DNA of 6,338 bases from Desulfocapsa sp. (lineage in GTDB: Bacteria; Desulfobacterota; Desulfobulbia; Desulfobulbales; Desulfocapsaceae): positions 1 to 6,338 of the forward strand of contig DYDK01000107.1 in NCBI GenBank assembly GCA_020717935.1, read 5' to 3'. This document shows positions 1 to 5,203 of this stretch, piece after piece; position 1 is the stretch's first letter; every line of letters begins with the position of its first letter. The notes beneath the pieces are model-generated. The model had not been told where the DNA came from. It worked only from the letters and a program-made list of their open reading frames with translations, and did not search any database. The position numbers and the translations under genes are program-made.

Positions 1-1
1 G

Positions 2-871
2 CTTCAGAAAATCGCTCAACTTTCTGAAGAGGGAAAAGAACCTCTGGTTGATTTTTGCCTGTTTGCCCTCCTCGGAATTCAGATTTCTTATCCCACGATT
101 TTCCGTCTGCTCAACAAGTACCCTGATTTTCCTTCCTGGAATGAAAAGTTGGCCAAACAATACGACATAGAAGATCTGTCAATGGTCTCTGATGATAATA
201 AATTTACGGATGATCCTTGGGAAAAAGTTCTCTTTCTTATTTGTCAGAAGGACAGTTATCTAAAACCACGGGCCTTAAATATAATTGAAATCCTGAATGT
301 TCTAAAAGACGAGTGTGGGGATGAGTTGAAAACTCATATCAATAAAGCCTTGGAGATTGCCTCTATCACTACGGTTGATGACCATGAAGACAGTAAACAG
401 ACAAGAGGTGTTGATAAGGAGTTGCGAGCCAACAACAGGAAGTATATGGGGAAGTTAGCAAAAATATTAAATGAAAAATTTACTGACAATTCTGCCAATA
501 TAATTTTCGATTGTTTTAAGGCTACTCAATCACATGATGTGGAATGGGCAGTAGTTGAATCACAAGTATGGATTGATAACACAAATAAGATCTCTGCCAA
601 GATAGGTTTTGCATTTGACAATCAGGATTATAATGGACACCTATGGTCTCCAAATAAAAAATCAGGAGAAAAAACTGATCAATTGATTAGTGAGTTGGGG
701 AAAATTTATCCCGAGATGGAAACAGAAAAAGATGAGGAGGGATATGTTTATATTTTTTCAATAGATAATGACAACAAAATGAAACATGAGGATTTCTATT
801 CTCAATTTGAGAGTAAAGTACTTGATGTCGTGAACAAAATTTCCAAACTTGGTGTGTTCAAGACAAAATAG
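2..871 (+). CDS. C-terminal part of a large protein, possibly KAP/P-loop NTPase-like (5' end outside window)
   Basis: The reading frame is open from the first complete codon at base 2 to the TAG at 869-871, giving 289 visible residues, so the gene is cut by the window edge. A TTG at 149 is in frame, but I see no reason to start there because coding potential continues upstream. The first 50 or so residues contain a helical stretch with the pattern ISYPTIFRLL followed by PDFPSW. Later there is DDPWEKVLF and a segment ending in ASITTVDD. These resemble, from memory, the helical region after the ATPase core of KAP-type P-loop NTPases; the Walker motifs themselves would lie outside the window. 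The last 150 residues form a charged, lysine-rich, probably alpha/beta domain that I do not recognise. There are no membrane segments. GC is low (about 32% at 481-540). The next gene starts 35 bases later, which suggests one transcript. The family call is tentative. Confidence 0.55.
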   Translation, partial: LQKIAQLSEEGKEPLVDFCLFALLGIQISYPTIFRLLNKYPDFPSWNEKLAKQYDIEDLSMVSDDNKFTDDPWEKVLFLICQKDSYLKPRALNIIEILNVLKDECGDELKTHINKALEIASITTVDDHEDSKQTRGVDKELRANNRKYMGKLAKILNEKFTDNSANIIFDCFKATQSHDVEWAVVESQVWIDNTNKISAKIGFAFDNQDYNGHLWSPNKKSGEKTDQLISELGKIYPEMETEKDEEGYVYIFSIDNDNKMKHEDFYSQFESKVLDVVNKISKLGVFKTK

Positions 872-906
872 TAGAAATTGAAAATCTGAATCCCAGGAAA
901 AACACT

Positions 907-1380
907 ATGCTTATTATGGATCGAAGCACGACACTCCAGCGCCTTGGGGGTGTCGTGGTGCCTACCGTGTTGATGGCGTTATTTTGCTTCAATATCAATT
1001 TGACGGATTATCAGAGTTCGGCTACGCAATTGGCATATTTTCTCATTATTCTCGGTTCTTCAGTTCTTTTTTATTTGTTGAATCTGCAACCCTTTTCCAA
1101 GATTTACTTTGATCACGAGAATGATCGGATTTCGTATTACCGGTTTTTACTGTTCAAAAAAGACTTGCCGCTTTCACAGATTGCAGATGTAAAGGGACAG
1201 ACAAAAATTTCCCATGAATATGGTGGAGGAAAAAGCAGAACACTGTACACAACCGATGTCTTCCTTATTACTGATGACATGGATTATCAGGTTCGGGTCT
1301 TTGAAAGGGCAAAGATACAGGAGTTCGAATCAAAATTTCATAAAGCAAAAACCCTGTTGAAAGTTGCTGTTCATCAATAA
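907..1380 (+). CDS. Small membrane protein with two N-terminal TM helices and a PH-like cytoplasmic domain
   Basis: This is a protein of 157 residues. Two hydrophobic segments, about residues 13-30 and 41-60, form a helical hairpin, with no clear signal-peptidase site. They are followed by a soluble region of roughly 95 residues. That region has beta-strand character (KIYFDHENDRISYYRF at 65-80, then LPLSQIADVKG, then TDVFLITDDMDYQVRVF) and a final helix near 135-150. A membrane hairpin followed by this kind of strand pattern is typical of bacterial PH-domain (bPH) proteins, but no exact family can be named by eye. The ATG at 907 has AGGA at 895-898 with an 8-base spacer. A second in-frame ATG at 916 would remove three residues. 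The gene lies 35 bases after the large upstream gene and just before the peptidase gene, so all three may work together at the inner membrane. Composition is AT-rich like its neighbours. Confidence 0.7.
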   Translation: MLIMDRSTTLQRLGGVVVPTVLMALFCFNINLTDYQSSATQLAYFLIILGSSVLFYLLNLQPFSKIYFDHENDRISYYRFLLFKKDLPLSQIADVKGQTKISHEYGGGKSRTLYTTDVFLITDDMDYQVRVFERAKIQEFESKFHKAKTLLKVAVHQ

Positions 1381-1405
1381 AAAAAACGATGTCGTTAATT
1401 GGGCC

Positions 1406-1413
1406 AAGAGGAG
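1406..1413 (+). promoter_or_regulatory. Strong ribosome binding site that decides the peptidase start
   Basis: AAGAGGAG at 1406-1413 is a near-ideal Shine-Dalgarno sequence, 8 bases before an in-frame GTG at 1422. It lies inside the reading frame if translation began at the ATG at 1389, and that ATG is preceded only by a run of A with no Shine-Dalgarno sequence. I therefore take GTG 1422 as the start. Confidence 0.65.
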
Positions 1414-1421
1414 AATCAAAA

Positions 1422-2018
1422 GTGGAACAAATGCCCCAAAAACAAGGGTCAAAAGATGGAGCCTGTGGATTTTATGCCATGGGAAATGTCCTGTCGCTTC
1501 TATGTCCTCATCTCTCGGTTGATTCAATTTTTTACGAGATTTTCAAATATTATACTGAAAACGGGAAGCCAATTCACTTTATTGAAGGACTCTATCGCAA
1601 CAAGCTCAATGAAATTCTCTCTCATGTGGTGAGAGTGTTAAAGGATAAAGAACATCCGGTTGAAATTGATATTGACAGGCCATATTGGACGAATGCGTCA
1701 GTATCGTTCAGGGATTTCAGCACGAAACTTGACGAGCATTTTAATAACACGAATCACTCTATCGCAGTTGCAATAATCGGTTATGCTTATTGCAAAAACG
1801 ATCCAGAGGAAGATGGGTATGCACATTGGACAGTCATTACAAAAAAGACTCCAAAACGACTCTATACTTTTGATTCAGATCAGGAACAGGAACGGAAGTT
1901 TTTACCACTTTCCATGTGCAGAATCTGGGATGAGAGACAAAAGCACAGAGTGAAACCGTACAAAATACAACCAACTGACACTTTTCTTCTGTCAAGAAAG
2001 GATGTATCGCCAATTTAG
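1422..2018 (+). CDS. Papain-like (C39-like) cysteine peptidase, predicted active
   Basis: This is a protein of 198 residues from GTG 1422, or 209 from ATG 1389. Near the N terminus a Gln (Q8) precedes KDGACGFYAM, with the candidate nucleophile C15. This is the usual Gln-then-Cys pattern at the start of the first helix in papain-fold peptidases, where the Gln forms the oxyanion hole. Near the C terminus AHWTVI gives the candidate general base H135, and YTFDSD gives the candidate third residue D151 or D153. The Cys-His-Asp order fits papain-like groups such as C39. It is the reverse of Ulp1/C48 peptidases, although HW and DS also look Ulp1-like. There is no signal peptide, no membrane helix and no ABC transporter domain, so it is not a fused bacteriocin exporter. 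It is probably cytoplasmic, acting on a partner encoded nearby or on a host or phage protein, but the substrate is unknown. The gene begins about 40 bases after the membrane-protein gene. Confidence 0.68.
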   Translation: MEQMPQKQGSKDGACGFYAMGNVLSLLCPHLSVDSIFYEIFKYYTENGKPIHFIEGLYRNKLNEILSHVVRVLKDKEHPVEIDIDRPYWTNASVSFRDFSTKLDEHFNNTNHSIAVAIIGYAYCKNDPEEDGYAHWTVITKKTPKRLYTFDSDQEQERKFLPLSMCRIWDERQKHRVKPYKIQPTDTFLLSRKDVSPI

Positions 2019-2112
2019 CGTAAATCATGGACACTCTCTGCGTTCAAAGCAAGGAGGACATTTGGTTACCGCCAATAATAAGTGACAATGTGATGTATAA
2101 CAGGAGACAAAC
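2019..2112 (+). other. Spacer before the hicBA pair, with an orphan Shine-Dalgarno sequence
   Basis: These 94 bases separate the peptidase gene from hicB and mark the change from AT-rich to GC-richer DNA. A perfect AAGGAGG at 2051-2057 is not followed by a credible gene: the TTG at 2062 opens only seven codons. An ATG at 2088 is followed directly by TGA. I see no convincing terminator hairpin and no -35/-10 pair with correct spacing. The hicB ribosome binding site AGGAG is at 2102-2106. Confidence 0.4.
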
Positions 2113-2319
2113 ATGGAACTTACTGCCGTGCTTACCCCAGCCGAAGAAGGGGGCTATGTTGCCCTAAATCCCGAAACGGGAACCACGACCCAAGGAGAAA
2201 CCGTAGAAGAGGCTCTGGCGAATTTACAAGAGGCCACAGTGCTTTATCTTTCAGAGTTTCCTCTGGTTGCGCCGGGGCATCCCTTGGTGACGATGTTCAG
2301 CGTCCCTGCCCATGCCTAA
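2113..2319 (+). CDS. hicB: HicB-family antitoxin, short form
   Basis: This is a 68-residue protein with the HicB core pattern: GGYVALNPE (residues 13-21), then TTTQGETVEEALANLQEA (24-41), then LYLSEF. In HicB proteins this forms a partial RNase H-like fold that binds and blocks the HicA toxin. The C terminus is short, and there is no helix-turn-helix or ribbon-helix-helix DNA-binding domain as found in longer HicB proteins, so any self-regulation cannot rest on a fused domain. The start is supported by AGGAG at 2102-2106, 6 bases before the ATG. The stop overlaps the hicA start by 8 bases, so the two genes are translationally coupled. The antitoxin gene precedes the toxin gene, the reverse of the classic hicA-hicB order, though such pairs are well known. 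Confidence 0.9.
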   Translation: MELTAVLTPAEEGGYVALNPETGTTTQGETVEEALANLQEATVLYLSEFPLVAPGHPLVTMFSVPAHA

Positions 2320-2527
2320 GCTGCCGCGAATATCCGGGCTTGCAATTGTGAGGGCGTTGGAACACTTGGGTTTTGAGAACATCCGTCAAGCCGGGAGTCA
2401 TGTAATCATGCGTCGAGGCACCAGGGGGTGTGTTGTGCCTCTGCATAATGAGGTCAAAGTCGGCACATTATCTGGGGTTCTGCGACAGGCGGATGTTTCG
2501 CCGGAAGAGTTTATCAAAGCTTTATAG
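2312..2527 (+). CDS. hicA: HicA-family toxin, mRNA interferase
   Basis: This is a 71-residue protein with the complete HicA fold pattern. An N-terminal helix (ISGLAIVRALEHLGF, residues 7-21) is followed by QAGSHVIMRR, where His30 is the catalytic residue of the GSH motif. VVPLHNEVKVGTLSGVLRQA (41-60) and a final short helix, SPEEFIKAL, complete it. HicA proteins have a double-stranded-RNA-binding-like fold and cleave mRNA, stopping growth when HicB is lost. No key residue is missing, so the toxin is predicted to be active. There is no Shine-Dalgarno sequence of its own directly upstream; the 8-base overlap with hicB implies translation by coupling, which would tie toxin output to antitoxin output. 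It ends 97 bases before flxD. Confidence 0.92.
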   Translation: MPKLPRISGLAIVRALEHLGFENIRQAGSHVIMRRGTRGCVVPLHNEVKVGTLSGVLRQADVSPEEFIKAL

Positions 2528-2624
2528 CATTTTACAGAGTATTGGGAGTTTTTTCGTTGTTGTCAACATGACAGCGATAGTTTCAGAAAACAGTCTTTTT
2601 TCATCTACTCACGAGTATCAAATC
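2528..2624 (+). promoter_or_regulatory. Spacer upstream of the flx operon, likely holding its promoter and an operator-like inverted repeat
   Basis: If flxD starts an operon in this genome, its promoter should lie in these 97 bases. I see TTGTCA at 2560-2565 as a possible -35 box but no good -10 box 16-18 bases downstream, so no promoter is called precisely. A small inverted repeat, TGTCA-ACA-TGACA (2561-2573), overlaps that box and could bind a dimeric regulator. A T run at 2596-2601 follows only a 4-bp A/T-rich stem, too weak for a terminator. Confidence 0.3.
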
Positions 2625-3074
2625 ATGACCGATCAAAATGATAACTGGGAACCGAAGATTATAGCCTTTCTGTGCAACTGGTGCAGTTATGCCGGCGCGG
2701 ATCTGGCCGGTGTCAGCCGCTTTCAGTATCCCCCTAATATCAGGATTGTCCGGGTTCCCTGTTCGGGCCGGGTCAGTGAGAACATGATCATGTCGACGCT
2801 CAAGTCCGGCGCCGATGGGATTCTGGTTTCCGGCTGTCATCCTGGTGACTGCCATTATATCAGTGGCAACTATTTTGCCAGGCGGCGTTTTGCCTTGCTG
2901 AGTAATCTGCTCGATTTTGTCGGCATCGAGCCGGGGCGGGTCAACTTCTCCTGGGTGTCGGCCTCGGAGGGCGAGCAGTTTGCCTCTGTTGTTCAGAGTG
3001 TGACCGAGAAAGTAAGAGCGCTGGGGCCGGCGAGCAGGCTGGTAAAAAAACTTGATGCCGCGCAGGCTGCGTAA
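2625..3074 (+). CDS. flxD: MvhD-like iron-sulfur protein, FlxD subunit of the NADH dehydrogenase/heterodisulfide reductase complex
   Basis: This is a 149-residue protein matching the MvhD/FrhD (methyl-viologen-reducing hydrogenase delta) family over its whole length. Five cysteines are placed as in the family: CNWCSYAGADLAG (C17, C20), VPCSGRV (C46) and SGCHPGDCHY (C71, C76). They bind a 2Fe-2S cluster. In MvhADG-HdrABC and FlxABCD-HdrABC the protein passes electrons to the flavin subunit HdrA. The frame is open back to 2430, across the end of hicA, and an in-frame ATG also lies at 2568. I choose ATG 2625 because family members start a few residues before the WEPKIIAFLCNWC segment and because the extra residues look non-conserved. 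The Shine-Dalgarno sequence is weak here (GAG at 2613-2615). flxC follows after 12 bases. GC is high, unlike the genes to the left. Confidence 0.88.
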   Translation: MTDQNDNWEPKIIAFLCNWCSYAGADLAGVSRFQYPPNIRIVRVPCSGRVSENMIMSTLKSGADGILVSGCHPGDCHYISGNYFARRRFALLSNLLDFVGIEPGRVNFSWVSASEGEQFASVVQSVTEKVRALGPASRLVKKLDAAQAA

Positions 3075-3086
3075 TAGAAAAAGATT

Positions 3087-4136
3087 ATGACAACAGTCAA
3101 CGAGAAAATAGGCGAAGAGATCAGGGTGCAGGCCCGGAAGATGCTGGCAGAGGGCGCCGTGGTCGCAGTTATCGGGTATGGTGTCGGCAGTCTGCCGATG
3201 ACCGCAAGGCCAATGGTAGCACGACGACCAGAGGATTGCGACAAGCTGATCTGGAGTTCCTTTTGTGTGCTGAACCTGGCGAATTATCTGCCGGAGGTGT
3301 TGAAATCGGTGGAGCCGCCGCATGGGCCACGAGACCCCAAACCGCCTGAGGATTCGCTGCCCAGGGTGGCAGTTCTGGCCACTGGCTGCTGGTCTCGCAA
3401 TATTGTGGTGCAGATTCAAGAGCATCAGGTGGCCCGCACCCGGGTGGTGGTGATGGGTGTCGGCAGTCGCGGCATGGTGAGCCGCCGGAAGGTGGAGAGC
3501 CTTTTCCCCGGAAAGGAAATTCTGCGGGTGGAAGAGGGCGACCATGATCTGGTGATTCATGGTGCTGATTTTACCGAGACCATCAACCGCTGGAGTGTGG
3601 TGCGTGATAACTGCCAGACCTGCACCCACCCTGATCCGGTGCTGGTGGATGTGCGCATTGGTGACCCTGTCTCTGAGCGGAAGAATCCTAAGCCTTTCAA
3701 GCAGGTGGAGGAGATTGAACGGCTTTCTGTTGATGATCGCTGGGCCTGGTTCACTACTGAATTTTCCACCTGTATTCGCTGTTATGCCTGCCGGAATGCC
3801 TGTCCGCTCTGCTATTGCCCCACCTGTTTTGTCGATGATGACAAACCGCAATGGGTGGGCAAAAGTCTGGATACGGTGGATACCGGCTTGTTTCATCTCC
3901 TGCGGGCCTATCATTGTGCCGGTCGTTGTACCGATTGCGGCACCTGCGAAACGGTCTGCCCCATGGGAATCAATATGCGCATGCTGACCAAGAAACTGAA
4001 CAAGGATGTCCTGAATCTGTACGGCCTTGAGGCGGGAATGCAGCCCGACGCTCCCCTGCCGCTGACTACCTACACCCTGGACGATCCCCAGAAATTTATT
4101 GTTACTGAAGCTCCGTCAGCAAAGGAGGGAGAATAA
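3087..4136 (+). CDS. flxC: 4Fe-4S dicluster electron-transfer protein, FlxC
   Basis: This is a 349-residue protein. The N-terminal half (about 15-200) has an alpha/beta pattern with VVAVIGYGVGSLP and the conserved-looking EDCDKLIWSSFCVLNLANYL. It resembles the N-terminal domain of F420 hydrogenase/formate dehydrogenase beta-type proteins and contains C176 and C179. The C-terminal part has two ferredoxin-type motifs. The first is C229-x2-C232-x2-C235-x3-C239-P, followed by further cysteines C242, C244 and C247. The second is C281-x2-C284-x2-C287-x3-C291-P, with C277 just before it. There is no signal peptide, so it is cytoplasmic. It sits between the MvhD-like and AsrA-like subunits and probably carries electrons from the FAD subunit to FlxD. 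The assignment as FlxC rather than FlxB rests on position and on the other protein's AsrA likeness. Its end is separated from flxB by 2 bases. Confidence 0.78.
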   Translation: MTTVNEKIGEEIRVQARKMLAEGAVVAVIGYGVGSLPMTARPMVARRPEDCDKLIWSSFCVLNLANYLPEVLKSVEPPHGPRDPKPPEDSLPRVAVLATGCWSRNIVVQIQEHQVARTRVVVMGVGSRGMVSRRKVESLFPGKEILRVEEGDHDLVIHGADFTETINRWSVVRDNCQTCTHPDPVLVDVRIGDPVSERKNPKPFKQVEEIERLSVDDRWAWFTTEFSTCIRCYACRNACPLCYCPTCFVDDDKPQWVGKSLDTVDTGLFHLLRAYHCAGRCTDCGTCETVCPMGINMRMLTKKLNKDVLNLYGLEAGMQPDAPLPLTTYTLDDPQKFIVTEAPSAKEGE

Positions 4137-4138
4137 TC

Positions 4139-5200
4139 GTGAAAGTCTTGAAGATTACCCCTGCCGAGCTGGATGCCCTGATGCAGCAATGGCAAAAACA
4201 GTATGTGGTGTTCGTTCCGGCATCGGGAAAATCGGCGGCGGTCTCCCCTGATTGTGCGCCCGGCTGGAAGAGGATGGAGGCAGGAAGCGCTCCGCTGTTT
4301 TTGCCTGTCGGGCCGACACCGGCCTCGGTGAAGGCCTTTTACTTCCCACAGCCGGAAACTCTGCTCACCTATACTCTCGATAACAATCATCCTGACAAGG
4401 CTCTGATGCGGGAATCCCTGAAACCTGAGGCAATGCAGGTGGTAGTGGGAGTGCGTCCCTGTGATGCCGGAAGCGTTGCACTCAATAACCTGCCTTATAG
4501 CGAAGACCCGCATTTTCAAGCCAACCGTCGGCGAACAGCGCTGGTCGGCTTCACCTGTGACACGATGCTCTCCACCTGTTTTTGCCGTCAGATGGGCGGC
4601 TCGCCAATGGCTCAGGAAGGGCTTGACCTGGCCTTGTCCCGGACTGAGGACAGTTTTCTGGTAACGGTGGTGAATGAAAAAGGTGCGTCTCTGTTGGCGG
4701 GTCTTGATCTTACCGTGGCCGGAGAGGCTGAACTTTCGGCCCTTGCTGTCCGGCGTCAGGAAATGGCTGCGTCAGATTCGGCCCAGCTTGCGACCTTAAA
4801 GGCTGCCGAACTGGGTCGGCTTTACGATGCCCCCCAGTGGCAGGCGCTGGGTGATTCCTGCATCAACTGCGGGGCCTGCACCTTTATCTGCCCGACCTGC
4901 TACTGCTTTGACATCCAGGATGAGGTGGTATGGGGCCAGGGTCGGCGCATCCGCTATTGGGACTCCTGCATGTTCCCGCTGTACAGCCTGCATACCTCCG
5001 GCCATAATCCACGGGGGAAAAAGGTGCAGCGCACCCGCAATCGTTTCCTGCATAAACTCAAATATTTCCCAGACCGTTTTGGACCCTTCTCCTGTGTGGG
5101 GTGTGGTCGTTGCGTCCAGGATTGTCCTGTAAACATTGATATCCGTGAGGTCATGAATGATCTGACGAATGATCTGACGAATCTCACGGCGTTGGAGTAA
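4139..5200 (+). CDS. flxB: 4Fe-4S dicluster protein of the AsrA (anaerobic sulfite reductase subunit A) type, FlxB
   Basis: This is a 353-residue protein. The N-terminal domain contains GVRPCDA (104-110) and a cysteine-containing segment TLVGFTC-like at 134-140, both typical of the AsrA family. Two ferredoxin motifs follow: C241-x2-C244-x2-C247-x3-C251-P with the added TCYC (C254, C256), and C319-x2-C322-x2-C325-x3-C329-P. In AsrABC the A subunit relays electrons from the flavin subunit B. Here the sulfite reductase subunit C is absent and the neighbours are FlxA and FlxD, so the role is relay within the Flx complex. The start is GTG 4139, with AAGGAGG at 4122-4128 and a 10-base spacer. The C terminus carries a small tandem repeat, NDLTNDLTNLT. 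flxA starts 3 bases after the stop, with its ribosome binding site inside the end of this gene. Confidence 0.8.
   Translation: MKVLKITPAELDALMQQWQKQYVVFVPASGKSAAVSPDCAPGWKRMEAGSAPLFLPVGPTPASVKAFYFPQPETLLTYTLDNNHPDKALMRESLKPEAMQVVVGVRPCDAGSVALNNLPYSEDPHFQANRRRTALVGFTCDTMLSTCFCRQMGGSPMAQEGLDLALSRTEDSFLVTVVNEKGASLLAGLDLTVAGEAELSALAVRRQEMAASDSAQLATLKAAELGRLYDAPQWQALGDSCINCGACTFICPTCYCFDIQDEVVWGQGRRIRYWDSCMFPLYSLHTSGHNPRGKKVQRTRNRFLHKLKYFPDRFGPFSCVGCGRCVQDCPVNIDIREVMNDLTNDLTNLTALE
5156..5188 (+). repeat. 12-bp in-frame tandem repeat at the 3' end of flxB
   Basis: The unit AATGATCTGACG occurs twice without change (5156-5167 and 5168-5179), followed by a shortened third copy AATCTCACG (5180-5188). 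It encodes NDLT-NDLT-NLT in FlxB, after the second cluster motif. The 12-base unit keeps the frame, so copy-number change by slippage would only alter tail length. Confidence 0.85.
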
Positions 5201-5203
5201 GAT

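Noticed and set aside
1389..1421. Upstream ATG start for the peptidase
   Set aside because: No Shine-Dalgarno sequence precedes it, while a strong one lies inside it for GTG 1422. It is not fully excluded.
1399..1632. 77-codon + strand frame overlapping the peptidase gene
   Set aside because: It is out of frame with a protein that has a clear active site, and it has no motif of its own.
2027..2167. 46-codon + strand frame between the peptidase gene and hicB
   Set aside because: It runs into hicB in another frame, has no Shine-Dalgarno sequence before its ATG, and resembles no known protein.
2580..2601. Stem GTTT/AAAC followed by a T run, possible terminator for hicA
   Set aside because: The stem has four pairs, only one of them G-C, and does not lead directly into the T run, so it is too weak.
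2430..2624. N-terminal extension of flxD overlapping hicA
   Set aside because: The frame is open by chance. The added residues are not MvhD-like, and family length and start fit ATG 2625.
2601..3914. 437-codon open frame on the minus strand
   Set aside because: It lies opposite flxD and flxC, which have clear family motifs. Its protein is rich in His, Arg and Pro without domain structure, as expected from the complement of GC-rich codons.
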